NCBI GenBank assembly: GCA_948788915.1
Contig: CAQFOZ010000018.1
Coordinates: forward strand, 1 to 43,190
Reading direction: 5' to 3'
Length of the DNA: 43,190 nucleotides
Source: an uncultured Muribaculaceae bacterium
GTDB lineage: Bacteria > Bacteroidota > Bacteroidia > Bacteroidales > Muribaculaceae
Position numbers and translations under genes: made by a program. Position 1 is the first letter of the stretch. Each line of letters begins with the position of its first letter. A model generated the notes under the pieces. The model ran no database searches, was not told the origin of the DNA, and worked only from the letters and a program-made list of their open reading frames with translations. Shown one piece after another: positions 1-8,807 of the stretch.

Positions 1-49
1 GACCCCGAGATTACAAATCACGTGCTCTGGCCAACTGAGCTAAAGAGGC
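1..49 (-). tRNA. tRNA-Thr (anticodon TGT), 3' part outside the window
   Basis: On the minus strand the sequence starts with the acceptor half GCCTCTT, followed by TA, a D arm (GCTC, loop, GAGC) and an anticodon loop TTTGTAA, giving anticodon TGT for threonine. The window ends inside the variable region, so the T arm, the 3' acceptor half and CCA cannot be seen. The middle pair of the anticodon stem is a T-T mismatch, as read here. Confidence 0.9.
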
Positions 50-296
50 ATTATTTGGTATTTTCAGACTGTCCGGCTTTATTGGCGTCCGAATTTCGAT
101 TGCAAATTTATATCAAATTTTATCAACCACCAAATATTTTTGTAAAAAATTTCCTTAAAATTATCTTTATCCGTTAATTCATTATTCCTGATACATATTC
201 TCACAATCCTGTCAAGCTTATGCTCCGGTGATTTTGAGAGATTTCCGAAAATTGACAGATGCTTCTGACTGGAAAACATATAAACGTATCGGGTGT

Positions 297-2141
297 CTAT
301 TCAACAGTCACCGACTTTGCAAGATTCCGGGGCATGTCCACATCTTTTCCTTTGTTGATCGCTATATAATAGGCCAACAGTTGCAATGGAACGGAAGCCA
401 CTATCGGACTCAGGCATTCGGGCATTTCCGGTATTTCCAGGACATGGTCCGCCAGATTTCTGATAACAGTATCCCCTTCCGTGACAATGGCGACTATGCT
501 ACCCCCCCTTGCCTTTACCTGCTGGACATTGCTGACAATTTTATCGTACAGATGGTCTTTGGGCGCAATTATCACGGATGGCATCTCGTCGTCAATAAGA
601 GCTATGGGTCCGTGCTTCATTTCAGCCGCAGGATATCCTTCAGCATGAATATACGAAATTTCCTTAAGCTTCAAGGCTCCTTCAAGAGCCGTCGGGAAAT
701 TATAGCCACGTCCAAGATACAGGAAATTGCGGGCATATGTATAAATTGCCGACAACCTCTCAATTTTATCATTGAGCTTCAGTACCGCCTCCACTTTATC
801 CGGAATCTGAAGGAGCACCTTACCTATTTTGGCAATCTCCTCCTCTGGAAGTGTTCCCTTGAGATGAGACACAGACAGCGCAATCATTGTAAGCACCATA
901 ACCTGTCCGGTAAAAGCCTTGGTGGATGCAACTCCTATTTCGGGGCCGACATGAATATAAGCGCCACTATGCGTTTCTCTCGGAATGGACGATCCGACCG
1001 CATTGCACACTCCAAATACGAATGCACCTTTTTCACGGGCTATTTTCACAGCGGCAAGAGTATCGGCCGTCTCGCCACTCTGCGACAGGGCTATGACAAT
1101 ATCATCCGGACCTAAAACGGGGTTTGAGTATCTAAATTCACTGGCATACTCCACAACAACGGGAATATCACAGATTTCCTGGAAGAGATACTTTCCAACC
1201 AAAGCGGCATGCCAGGAGGTGCCACATGCTACAAACACAATGCGCTTCGCATTTTTGAACACATCTTTGTTATCTCTAACGCCGTTGATTATAATTCTCT
1301 TTCCACCTTCAACCACACGTCCGCGGATACTCTCACGCAATGTATTGGGCTGCTCAAATATTTCTTTAAGCATAAAATGCGGATATCCCCCCTTTTCAAG
1401 TTCGGAGATCGACATTTTAAGTTTTGTCACATCCACCTTACTTTTATTATTGTCCAGATCGAGTATTTTCAAAGGAGCTCCTTTCTTTATAACAGCAATC
1501 TCTCCGTCTTTAAGATATACTGCATTTGAAGTGTATTCCACAAACGGAGACGCATCAGATGCAAGGAACATTTCGTTTTCCCCTATTCCTATCACCAACG
1601 GAGAACATTTGCGGGCCGCTATGATTGTGTCTGGTTTATCCTTCTCCAATACAGCAATGGCATACGCACCTTCCACTTGTTTAAGAGCCTCCTGTACAGC
1701 TTCTATCAACGTACAGTTGTTGCCAAGTCTTATATATTCAATAAGTTGGACGAGCACTTCGGTATCTGTCTCTGAATAGAACTTACATCCATGTTTTGAA
1801 AGGGCATCCTTGAGAACCTTGTAGTTCTCTATGGTTCCATTGTGCACAAGCGCAAGATTGCCATCTTCGCTGTAATGAGGATGCGCGTTATTGTCCGACG
1901 GTTCTCCGTGTGTAGCCCATCTTGTATGTGCAATTCCGGCTGCAGCTGTCAGATCTTTACCTTCACACAAACTCTCAAGATTGGCAACCTTCCCTTTTGA
2001 CTTATATACATGAAGTTTACCATTGGGATCAACCAATGCGACACCCGCGCTGTCATATCCTCTGTATTCCAGCCGATGGAGACCTTTTATCAGCACTTCA
2101 TATGTATTGCCGTCTCCCAAATATCCTACTATTCCACACAT
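297..2141 (-). CDS. glmS: Glutamine-fructose-6-phosphate aminotransferase (isomerizing)
   Basis: This 614-residue cytosolic enzyme makes glucosamine-6-phosphate from fructose-6-phosphate and glutamine, the entry step to UDP-GlcNAc for peptidoglycan and LPS. The protein starts MCGIVGY, so Cys2 becomes the N-terminal nucleophile of the class II glutaminase domain (about residues 1-220) after Met removal. Two sugar-isomerase (SIS) domains follow, with SQSGETADT near residue 355 and the family C-terminus ending in KSVTVE. Length matches the family (about 610). It is transcribed alone; a TAACTTTG box lies about 80 nt upstream. No glmS ribozyme is evident, as expected outside Firmicutes. Confidence 0.97.
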   Translation of the reverse strand: MCGIVGYLGDGNTYEVLIKGLHRLEYRGYDSAGVALVDPNGKLHVYKSKGKVANLESLCEGKDLTAAAGIAHTRWATHGEPSDNNAHPHYSEDGNLALVHNGTIENYKVLKDALSKHGCKFYSETDTEVLVQLIEYIRLGNNCTLIEAVQEALKQVEGAYAIAVLEKDKPDTIIAARKCSPLVIGIGENEMFLASDASPFVEYTSNAVYLKDGEIAVIKKGAPLKILDLDNNKSKVDVTKLKMSISELEKGGYPHFMLKEIFEQPNTLRESIRGRVVEGGKRIIINGVRDNKDVFKNAKRIVFVACGTSWHAALVGKYLFQEICDIPVVVEYASEFRYSNPVLGPDDIVIALSQSGETADTLAAVKIAREKGAFVFGVCNAVGSSIPRETHSGAYIHVGPEIGVASTKAFTGQVMVLTMIALSVSHLKGTLPEEEIAKIGKVLLQIPDKVEAVLKLNDKIERLSAIYTYARNFLYLGRGYNFPTALEGALKLKEISYIHAEGYPAAEMKHGPIALIDDEMPSVIIAPKDHLYDKIVSNVQQVKARGGSIVAIVTEGDTVIRNLADHVLEIPEMPECLSPIVASVPLQLLAYYIAINKGKDVDMPRNLAKSVTVE

Positions 2142-2222
2142 AATTAAATAGACGTTAGATGTTTTTCTTAATAAAATTATAACCTACCTATTTACGATTG
2201 TTCTCATAAGAGTTAAGGTATG

Positions 2223-2230
2223 CAAAGTTA
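2223..2230 (-). promoter_or_regulatory. Probable -7 box of the glmS promoter
   Basis: TAACTTTG on the minus strand fits the Bacteroidetes -7 consensus TAnnTTTG. It lies 82 nt before the glmS start. No clear TTG box is seen 19-21 nt upstream of it, so this is a one-box call. Confidence 0.5.
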
Positions 2231-2358
2231 ATAAATTATATCCATTATATAAAATTTATGCCTCACACATCAAATATTGAACTTACTTGAAACAAAACTC
2301 GATTAAAAATTGTATATGCTTCGCCTTTGGATTTGTATAAATAAGAAAGGAACAGCGT

Positions 2359-2391
2359 AAAAAAAAGACACTCCCAAACAATAGGAGTATC
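2359..2391 (-). terminator. Rho-independent terminator of the NYN-lipoprotein unit
   Basis: On the minus strand GATACTCC (2391-2384) pairs with GGAGTGTC (2374-2367, one G-U pair) across a 9-nt loop, followed by eight T residues (2366-2359). It lies about 70 nt after the lipoprotein stop codon. Confidence 0.75.
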
Positions 2392-2459
2392 TCATATGTT
2401 TGATTACTCATGTTTGTAGCCCCTTCTAACAAATAAGTCACGCCGGGGTCAACTTTTTC

Positions 2460-2957
2460 CTAATTTACCACCTCACCGTCAGGAGCGGCAATTACTCCGG
2501 CAGTATCTGCAGAGGGCATTTCCACAACCTCACCGACAACACCCGGGACAGCAAGATCAGGACCCGATCCCTCAGGAAGAGGGAATGCCTGATACCTGGT
2601 ATACTCATTCACTTTCTTTACATTCTCCTCTCCTATCAGTTCATCGCTTGCAGAATAAATCGCTGTCTGAAACATGTCGAGATACGGATGGGCAGCACGC
2701 AATGAAGCAAGTTCTCCGACTGCACGCACATATTCTTTTGTAGAATCAGTCGGTTGTTCATTAATCAGATCAAAATATTGTTGAGCCTGCTTGGCATAGT
2801 CTCCGCAATAATCAATCATTACAGAATAATCACTTTTCGACAACGCTTGTCTGGAATCTATCTTTGCAGCCACCTCTGCCGGAGTGGGTTGTGTTTTTGA
2901 ACAGGCAAATGCAAATAATGCAAGTGCGCAGATTAATAAGATCTTAAAGTTCTTCAT
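2460..2957 (-). CDS. Small lipoprotein of unknown function
   Basis: A 165-residue protein with a type II signal peptide: a charged start (MKNFK), a hydrophobic core and the lipobox AFAC with Cys19, so it should be lipid-anchored in the envelope. The mature part is mostly helical in character and acidic. A conserved-looking middle (about residues 35-125) contains aromatic residues around YAKQAQQYFDLI. I recognise no catalytic motif and do not assign a family. It starts 26 nt after the NYN gene stop and shares its direction and terminator, so the two are likely co-transcribed. Confidence 0.75.
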   Translation of the reverse strand: MKNFKILLICALALFAFACSKTQPTPAEVAAKIDSRQALSKSDYSVMIDYCGDYAKQAQQYFDLINEQPTDSTKEYVRAVGELASLRAAHPYLDMFQTAIYSASDELIGEENVKKVNEYTRYQAFPLPEGSGPDLAVPGVVGEVVEMPSADTAGVIAAPDGEVVN

Positions 2958-2983
2958 AATTATTTATAATTTAGTAATAAATT

Positions 2984-3649
2984 TCAGAAATCGTCTCCAA
3001 GTGGATTCACTGCCGGCTCCCGCAATTTATAAAGAAGCGCACGCTTGAGGTGTGCGTTTTCTTCCGTAATCTGAGACAGTTCCCAATGCTGCCCGGCCTC
3101 CTCCCTTAGCAAAGGCGAGGTAGCATCGACATCAGTAAGATTCCATGTAAGCAGTACTGTCTTTATTTTTAAAGCTTTCAACTTTCTGACAAGCATCTGG
3201 TGATCAGCATCTCCGGTTATCAGTACAACATAATCAAATTTTCTGAAAGTGGCAAGTTCATACGCTTCGAGCGCAAACCATACATCCACACCCTTTTCCA
3301 CAATCTCTACCTGCCCATCTCGTTCTACCTCCCGCAAATGTTTGTAGTGAAATATGACATCATTTTCGATCAGACTGTCCTCAAATTTTCTCTCATTATA
3401 TAACAGATGTTTGTCATACGCCTCTTTGACACGAAATCTGCCTCTGAAATAATGGGCTTCCGTTATCTGACAATCCGACACATGTATATCTTCTGCATAG
3501 GCTATCGTGCTGCTGATAAAATCAAACAAAGCTCTGACTCTTATAATAGAATGCTCCTGCGCTTTCAAAGCGCGATTCACCTTTGCATAGTATCCACCAT
3601 CAATAAAAACTCCTATAGATAAATAGTTCAACATCTTATCATTTTTCAT
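2984..3649 (-). CDS. NYN domain protein (LabA/DUF88 type, PIN-like nuclease fold)
   Basis: This 221-residue protein has the NYN fold. An early acidic motif, IGVFIDGGYY (Asp17), is followed around residues 125-150 by DVWFALEAYEL and VVLITGDADH, the strand-Asp pattern that forms the acidic metal site of PIN/NYN nucleases. Members of this family are RNases or RNA-associated proteins; the substrate here is unknown. The Asp residues needed for metal binding are present, so it is probably active. A second Met at residue 6 (start 3634) is a possible alternative start. It precedes the lipoprotein gene by 26 nt, an odd pairing of a cytosolic nuclease fold with an envelope lipoprotein. Confidence 0.85.
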   Translation of the reverse strand: MKNDKMLNYLSIGVFIDGGYYAKVNRALKAQEHSIIRVRALFDFISSTIAYAEDIHVSDCQITEAHYFRGRFRVKEAYDKHLLYNERKFEDSLIENDVIFHYKHLREVERDGQVEIVEKGVDVWFALEAYELATFRKFDYVVLITGDADHQMLVRKLKALKIKTVLLTWNLTDVDATSPLLREEAGQHWELSQITEENAHLKRALLYKLREPAVNPLGDDF

Positions 3650-3772
3650 GCTTAAGCAGGCATATCCCGTTTCCTTGACCAGACAGTCTTATTTCACTGC
3701 ACCACCTGTTCATACATTTACTTAAATATATTTAATTAAATAAGTATAACAGATTTTTAAACTCTTATTAAA

Positions 3773-3793
3773 GTTTAAATTTGAATACTTACT
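3773..3793 (-). repeat. Dispersed 21-nt motif, copy 1 (20 of 21 match)
   Basis: Read on the minus strand this is AGTAAGTATTCAAATTTAAAC, one base different from the two identical copies at 19815-19835 and 34721-34741, which are read on the plus strand. It sits about 125 nt upstream of the NYN gene. Confidence 0.6.
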
Positions 3794-3843
3794 TATATAA
3801 GTATAAAGTTTTCAACTGCCATTCTGTTCACTCGCGTCAAAAA

Positions 3844-3875
3844 AATAACCTCAGAGAACAGCTCTCGAGGTTATT
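3844..3875 (-). terminator. Terminator of the pepD operon
   Basis: AATAACCTC (3844-3852) and GAGGTTATT (3867-3875) form a perfect outer stem. An inner AGAG/CTCT extension is interrupted by one bulge. On the minus strand the stem is followed by a run of T, which fits termination after the pepD copy ending at 3899. Confidence 0.8.
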
Positions 3876-3898
3876 GCATTTATGAGTTTTTTAGATGC

Positions 3899-5350
3899 TT
3901 ATGCAAGGCGTTGCAATATATCCGTAAGAAGTTTCCAGAACTCTGCCACCGACTTGATATTTGCCTTCTCGTTAGGAGAATGTATATCTTTCAACGTAGG
4001 ACCAAAACTTACCATATCCAGATTAGGCATTTTTTCAAGGAAAAGCCCACATTCCAATCCGGCATGCAATGCCTCAACCTTTGGCTTGGAACCAAACAGA
4101 TCCTCAAAGCTCTTTTCAGCAACCTTAAGCACCCTTGAATCCGGATTTGGTGCCCATCCTACATATGCATCATCGAACATAACCTCTGCCCCGATCATCT
4201 GAAACAGAGCTTTTATTCTGTCTGCAATCTCATCGCGACGTGAGTCTACAGATGAGCGTTGATGCACTGTAACAACAATCTTGTCTTCTTTCATCTTGAC
4301 AGATGCAAGATTACAAGATGTCTCCACAAGTCCCGGAATAGCGGCAGACATGCCTTGCACTCCATTTGGACATGCAAAGACAGAAGAAATCAACTTTAAC
4401 GCCGTATCTTTTTCAATCACACTGGCTGGCTCGACACAATGATCGATACTAAACATGAAATTATCATTTTCCACCCCTTTGAACTCAGCATGAAGCATAG
4501 CGTTAAAAGCATCAGCATATTTATGCAACTCCTGATCCAAATTCTCTGGAACGCCAAAGACAGCATAGGCGTCCCTTGGAATTGCATTCGCAAGATTTCC
4601 ACCGTCCATCTCTGCAAGCTGCATTCCGAATTTATTATCAACCTCCCATAGGAAACGGGCAAGCTGCTGGTTGGCATTAGCACGCCCAAGCTGTATCTCC
4701 ATTCCTGAATGTCCCCCTTTGAAATTCGCAAGTTTCACGACATGGAAAATCATATTACGGGGAGTTTCCGTTTTCCTGAACGGAAGAGTCGCTACCGTGA
4801 CTTTTCCTCCGGCACAACCGATGACAAGCTGCCCCATCTCCTCCGAATCAAGGTTCAATAGTATATCTCCAGTTACGAATCCAGCCTCAAGGCCATTGGC
4901 ACCTATAAGACCCTGCTCCTCATCTACTGTAAAAAGACATTCAATCGGACCGTGAACAAGTTCTTTGTCAAGCAGCACAGCCATTGCCGCAGCACAGCCC
5001 ATACCATTGTCCGCGCCAAGTGTAGTACCCTCGGCGCGAACCCAATCTCCATCTACTACAGTTACTATTGGATCGTTAAGAAAATCATGTTCCACATCCG
5101 GACGCTTTTCCGCCACCATGTCCTGATGTCCCTGCAAGATCACTACCGGAGCATTTTCATGACCCGGTGAAGCAGGTTTACGCATCATTACATTGCCGAC
5201 TTTATCTGTATGCACCTCGATATCATGTCTGTTTGCCCAGTCTACCAAAAACTCTCTCATTTTGTCAAGATGATGTGTAGGACGCGGCACTTTTGTTATC
5301 TCATCAAAACATTGCCATATTAATGTTGGCTTAAGGTCCGTGATTTTCAT
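3899..5350 (-). CDS. pepD: Aminoacyl-histidine dipeptidase (M20 family), copy 1
   Basis: A 483-residue cytosolic di-zinc peptidase that cleaves dipeptides such as Xaa-His. The zinc-site residues of the M20 family are visible: His75 and Asp77 in GHQDMVAEK, Asp114 in GADNG, and the catalytic and ligand Glu144-Glu145 in TVDEEQG. A late ECGLFLEK segment is also present. Length is typical for PepD (about 485). It is last in a three-gene unit with a muramidase-like lipoprotein (28 nt upstream) and a second pepD. An 11-nt match to the dispersed motif (AGTAAGTATTC, 5366-5376) lies just before its start. Confidence 0.95.
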   Translation of the reverse strand: MKITDLKPTLIWQCFDEITKVPRPTHHLDKMREFLVDWANRHDIEVHTDKVGNVMMRKPASPGHENAPVVILQGHQDMVAEKRPDVEHDFLNDPIVTVVDGDWVRAEGTTLGADNGMGCAAAMAVLLDKELVHGPIECLFTVDEEQGLIGANGLEAGFVTGDILLNLDSEEMGQLVIGCAGGKVTVATLPFRKTETPRNMIFHVVKLANFKGGHSGMEIQLGRANANQQLARFLWEVDNKFGMQLAEMDGGNLANAIPRDAYAVFGVPENLDQELHKYADAFNAMLHAEFKGVENDNFMFSIDHCVEPASVIEKDTALKLISSVFACPNGVQGMSAAIPGLVETSCNLASVKMKEDKIVVTVHQRSSVDSRRDEIADRIKALFQMIGAEVMFDDAYVGWAPNPDSRVLKVAEKSFEDLFGSKPKVEALHAGLECGLFLEKMPNLDMVSFGPTLKDIHSPNEKANIKSVAEFWKLLTDILQRLA

Positions 5351-5378
5351 TATTATATATATTTAAGTAAGTATTCTG

Positions 5379-6110
5379 TTAGTTATTCTGTTTTTTACGC
5401 TCCTCCGCCTTAAATTTACTGTACGCAGCGGCCATTTTTCTGTGATAGCCGCGTTTAGCATAGCTTGCACCGTTATATTTACGGGCAAAACCCGCCCAAT
5501 TCTTGTTTTTAAGATCCGTAAGCATTCCACTGTTCGTTATGAAAGAAGCAAACAGTTCAAGCTGCTCCAGTTCCGAATAGGACATAAGCTTAACCATTTC
5601 ATCAACATTTTCACAGCCGCAAAGTTTGTAATTAAACCCTCCTATCTGGAACATTCCCCAGAATGTTCCCATATTGGCTCCTTGTGCGTTTGTCTTGCGC
5701 GCTTTGATCAGCTGTGTCCACTCTTGTAGAGCATATCCTGACAAACCATCAGGTACTTTCTCTCCTTTAGCTCCGCTTTTATCCTTTACTTTATTACAGA
5801 ACCGCAGATACATGGACCTGTCAAAATTGATCACAGGCACACCAGGAGCCCAGAATCCTTTCATATTGCTACCAGCCTCGATTGACACAACAGCCTTTAT
5901 TGCAGCCACTTCAACGCCAAGTTCCTTAGCAACAATTTCAAAATCGGCATCAGACAGTTTAGAATATCTTGTCTTGTCATCCACTTGCGGAACAGAATCC
6001 TGTCTCACAGGCTTGTATTCACCAGAGACATCATGGTTGCCCTTTCCGCTACATGCAAACGATATAGCAAAAAAGGCAACCATCAATACCCTATAAATCA
6101 GCGGGGTCAT
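5379..6110 (-). CDS. Lipoprotein with N-acetylmuramidase domain (DUF3380 type)
   Basis: A 243-residue lipoprotein with lipobox SFAC (Cys20). After a low-complexity linker the domain spans about residues 50-235. It has the family features: IKAVVSIEAG with putative catalytic Glu78, then GVPVINFDRSMYLRF, GTFWGMFQIGGFNYKLCG and WAGFARKYNG. Members cleave peptidoglycan glycan strands and are known from phage endolysins and cellular murein enzymes; here the lipid anchor suggests an envelope role in wall turnover. Its start codon overlaps the stop of the upstream pepD (ATGA at 6107-6110), indicating translational coupling. The activity is inferred from the family. Confidence 0.85.
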   Translation of the reverse strand: MTPLIYRVLMVAFFAISFACSGKGNHDVSGEYKPVRQDSVPQVDDKTRYSKLSDADFEIVAKELGVEVAAIKAVVSIEAGSNMKGFWAPGVPVINFDRSMYLRFCNKVKDKSGAKGEKVPDGLSGYALQEWTQLIKARKTNAQGANMGTFWGMFQIGGFNYKLCGCENVDEMVKLMSYSELEQLELFASFITNSGMLTDLKNKNWAGFARKYNGASYAKRGYHRKMAAAYSKFKAEERKKQNN

Positions 6111-7564
6111 AACACCGCTACCTTTTCAAGCACTCGGCAAAGATGCTTCCAGAATTTATCAACAGTCGGAATAAGCAATTTCTCATCAGGAGAATGGACA
6201 CCGGTCATAGTAGGGCCGAAACTTACCATATCCAAGCCGGGATACTTGTCAAGGAAAAGTCCGCATTCCAAACCGGCGTGAATTGCTTTTATAGCCGGTT
6301 TGATACCAAACAGTTCTTCGTAAGCATCCGCAGAAATTTTCATTATACGAGAGTTCATGTTCGGTGCCCATCCCGGATATCCATCGCTATGAGTCACTTC
6401 AGCACCAGCGAGCTGGAAATGAGCCTCCACCTGACCGGCCATATCGTTTTTACGGCTCTCTACTGATGAACGCTGCGATGTTGTTACAACAATCTTGTCA
6501 TCACCCACGTGCTTTACACTTGCAAGGTTTGTAGAAGTCTCAACAAGTCCCTCAATATCACGGCTCATTGAATAAACCCCATGAGGAGCAGAATATACGG
6601 CACGCACCACAGCAAGAGAAGTTTCCGAATCCAGACAATATTCCGGACGCTCAGCCTCTTCAATTCTGAAATCCATAAGGGGTTCCAAACCTATATACTC
6701 ATCCTTTATCTCAGTGGCATACTTATTTAAATGACGCATTACCGCCTCTTTATGATCATCATGCACACCAAACACAGCATAAGCTTCTCGCGGAATTGCA
6801 TTTCTAAGGTTTCCGCCCTCGAACCGGCACACTGTTGTATCCCATTTTTGTGAGCATTCCCACAAGAACCGAGCTACAAGTTTATTGGCGTTGGCACGTC
6901 CAAGATTGATATCACTGCCGCTATGTCCACCCAACAGTCCGCTTATTGACACACGGAAATATTTGAAATTATCCGGTGTGAAACTCCTATGGTATGTAAA
7001 TGTCGCTGTTGTGTCTATACCGCCGGCACAACCTACAAAGATCTCTCCGTCATCCTCCGAATCAAGGTTAAGCAACATCGTGCCTTTTATAAATCCCTTC
7101 TCAAGATTCTGCGCACCCTCAAGTCCAATCTCCTCATTTATTGTGAACAATGCTTCAACCGGACCATGCACAAGAGTCTTATCTATCATTACTGCCATTG
7201 CAGCGGCAATACCTATACCATTGTCTGCACCAAGTGTTGTTCCTTTTGCCTTAACCCAGTCGCCATCAACATATGCACGAATCGGATCTTTAAGAAAATC
7301 ATGCTCAATGTCATTATTTTTCTCTGCAACCATATCCATGTGCGCCTGTAACACCACCATTGGAGCATTCTCATGTCCAGGTGTGGCTGCTTTACGCATC
7401 ACTACGTTTCCCACCTTATCGGTTTCGGCCTCCACTCCGTTTTCGGCAGCAAAATTCAAGAGAAAATTACGAATCTGCTCCTCATGACATGAGGGGCGCG
7501 GAACTTTTGTAATCTCGTCAAAACATTTCCAGATCAATTCCGGTTTCAGATCTTTCACTTCCAT
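6107..7564 (-). CDS. pepD: Aminoacyl-histidine dipeptidase (M20 family), copy 2
   Basis: A 485-residue paralogue of the pepD that ends at 3899. It has the same zinc-site layout: His75 and Asp77 in AHMDMVAEK, Asp114 in GADNG, Glu144-Glu145 in TINEEIG. The two copies are collinear but clearly diverged, so this is not a recent duplication. It heads the operon and overlaps the muramidase gene by 4 nt. Two overlapping -7 candidates (7715-7731) lie about 150 nt upstream. Confidence 0.95.
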   Translation of the reverse strand: MEVKDLKPELIWKCFDEITKVPRPSCHEEQIRNFLLNFAAENGVEAETDKVGNVVMRKAATPGHENAPMVVLQAHMDMVAEKNNDIEHDFLKDPIRAYVDGDWVKAKGTTLGADNGIGIAAAMAVMIDKTLVHGPVEALFTINEEIGLEGAQNLEKGFIKGTMLLNLDSEDDGEIFVGCAGGIDTTATFTYHRSFTPDNFKYFRVSISGLLGGHSGSDINLGRANANKLVARFLWECSQKWDTTVCRFEGGNLRNAIPREAYAVFGVHDDHKEAVMRHLNKYATEIKDEYIGLEPLMDFRIEEAERPEYCLDSETSLAVVRAVYSAPHGVYSMSRDIEGLVETSTNLASVKHVGDDKIVVTTSQRSSVESRKNDMAGQVEAHFQLAGAEVTHSDGYPGWAPNMNSRIMKISADAYEELFGIKPAIKAIHAGLECGLFLDKYPGLDMVSFGPTMTGVHSPDEKLLIPTVDKFWKHLCRVLEKVAVL

Positions 7565-7985
7565 AATATATATTTTTTAACATTTTATAATCGGGATATA
7601 TTTATCAATTTCAAAATACACCTGTGGCATCACAGAATATGTTCTCGAGTAATTTTTCCATAAAATCAATTGTATTTCAGCTGATTTCTTATGAATTCAC
7701 ATATTCTATACCACCAAAGTTAACAAAATTATCCCACAATATCCCCACATTTTATTTTTTTTAGTTAAATTTGCAATCAACGCCATGAGCAAAATCATTT
7801 CAGATAGATCCTGAAACTACACATTATATTAAAAAAAGTGAAATTGACTCTTCTTATTACGATAATTGTCGGAATATCATTATCTTTGCTTTCCTTTCGG
7901 TTTTATGGCCAGGAATCAGGAAAATGCAACCATAATTTATCACCCCGAAGAGGTAACCGGAAAGCAAACAATATCAATAAATAAA
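7565..7985. other. Divergent intergenic region between pepD copy 2 and the OmpH-like gene
   Basis: On the minus strand TAACTTTG (7722-7715) and TAATTTTG (7731-7724) are candidate -7 boxes for the pepD operon. On the plus strand TAAATTTG (7766-7773) and TATCTTTG (7881-7888) are candidates for the OmpH-like gene. I see no convincing gene inside. Confidence 0.6.
7881..7888 (+). promoter_or_regulatory. Probable -7 box upstream of the OmpH-like gene
   Basis: TATCTTTG matches TAnnTTTG exactly and lies 98 nt before the chosen start codon. A TTG at the expected upstream distance is not clear. Confidence 0.5.
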
Positions 7986-8585
7986 ATGAAAAAATTAAAT
8001 TCTTTCATCTTGGTGGCATTTGCTGCTGTTGTTCTTATGGCGACAGGATGTTCAAACAATGAGTCCGCCAAAGAGAGCAAGCCGGCAAACGCCAAGACCA
8101 CTAAAAATGTCGAGAATCTTCCAAACTACCGTTATGTGGATCTTGACAGCATCTTAAACAAATACAATCTCGCCAAAGATTACAACGAAGAGATGCTCCG
8201 TATGCAAAATAACATGGAAAGCGCGGCCAAACGCCATGAAAATAAAATCCAGAATTTTGCATCTACAATGCAAAACAAAATGCAAAACAACGGCTACCTG
8301 TCAGAAGCTTCATATCGTCAGGATGAACAGACCATTGCAAACATGCAGAATGAGGCACAACGCAACATCGCATCTCTGCAAAATAATTTTCAAGCCGCTG
8401 CCATGCGCGGACAACAGGCCGTAATGGATTCGATAACTGCTTTTATCAAGGATTACAACAAGAACCGCGGTTACGATGCTATTTTCCAAAAAGCATCCAC
8501 ATTATATATAAACCCGGATCTTGATATCACAGACGAAGTTGTTGAGGGTCTTAACGCCCGCTATAACAAGGTGAACAAGAAATAA
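7986..8585 (+). CDS. OmpH/Skp-like periplasmic lipoprotein
   Basis: The reading frame is open from 7866, but Met at 7986 is chosen because it begins a type II signal peptide: MKKLN, a hydrophobic core and the lipobox MATGC with Cys22. A -7 box also lies at 7881, downstream of the upstream Met. The 199-residue protein then has YRYVDLDSILNKYN, a long helical coiled-coil stretch rich in Gln and Asn (about residues 70-155), and a C-terminal YDAIFQKASTLYINPDLDIT. This is the OmpH family pattern of a chaperone with tentacle-like helices. It probably assists outer membrane protein transit; the lipid anchor is a variation on soluble Skp. Confidence 0.85.
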   Translation: MKKLNSFILVAFAAVVLMATGCSNNESAKESKPANAKTTKNVENLPNYRYVDLDSILNKYNLAKDYNEEMLRMQNNMESAAKRHENKIQNFASTMQNKMQNNGYLSEASYRQDEQTIANMQNEAQRNIASLQNNFQAAAMRGQQAVMDSITAFIKDYNKNRGYDAIFQKASTLYINPDLDITDEVVEGLNARYNKVNKK

Positions 8586-8657
8586 TTATTACTATTATAA
8601 GCTGAGCGAGTGCATTTTTAGCTTGTAATAAACTCACAAGACACACAATTATTATTG

Positions 8658-8690
8658 AAGAGGCATACGGTTACGTAAGCCTCTTTTTTT
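8658..8690 (+). terminator. Terminator of the OmpH-like gene
   Basis: AAGAGGCATACG (8658-8669) pairs with CGTAAGCCTCTT (8674-8685) with one A-A mismatch and a GTTA loop, followed by T residues to 8690. Confidence 0.85.
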
Positions 8691-8743
8691 ATAGAAAGAG
8701 ATTCAGGAAATTATTTGAAACAAAATATGACGATTACTCTGTT

Positions 8744-8774
8744 TTTGTTGTTATAGAAATAGATGTTATCTTTG
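8744..8774 (+). promoter_or_regulatory. hflX promoter (TTTG, 19 nt, TATCTTTG)
   Basis: TTTG (8744-8747) and TATCTTTG (8767-8774) are separated by 19 nt, a full match to the Bacteroidetes promoter. It falls across an upstream in-frame Met at 8763, which argues that translation starts later, at 8808. Confidence 0.8.
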
Positions 8775-8807
8775 TACTTATATATTGAAGAAACAGGAAT
8801 CGCCATT

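Larger units (their letters stand above)
2142..2459. other. Intergenic region between glmS and the lipoprotein gene
   Basis: This AT-rich gap holds the glmS -7 box (2223-2230) and the terminator hairpin of the minus-strand lipoprotein gene (2367-2391). I see no coding sequence or repeat in the rest. Confidence 0.7.

Noticed and set aside
79..279. A 66-codon minus-strand frame between glmS and tRNA-Thr
   Set aside because: AT-rich, no recognisable domain or signal, no promoter of its own; likely a chance frame.
228..1115. A 295-codon plus-strand frame opposite glmS
   Set aside because: It lies wholly antisense to the well-supported glmS gene and has no protein-like motifs.
2142..2460. glmS ribozyme or riboswitch upstream of glmS
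   Set aside because: No conserved ribozyme core could be seen, and the element is not expected in Bacteroidetes.
8763..8807. Upstream Met for hflX
   Set aside because: The -7 promoter box covers 8767-8774, so this start would lie upstream of the transcript.
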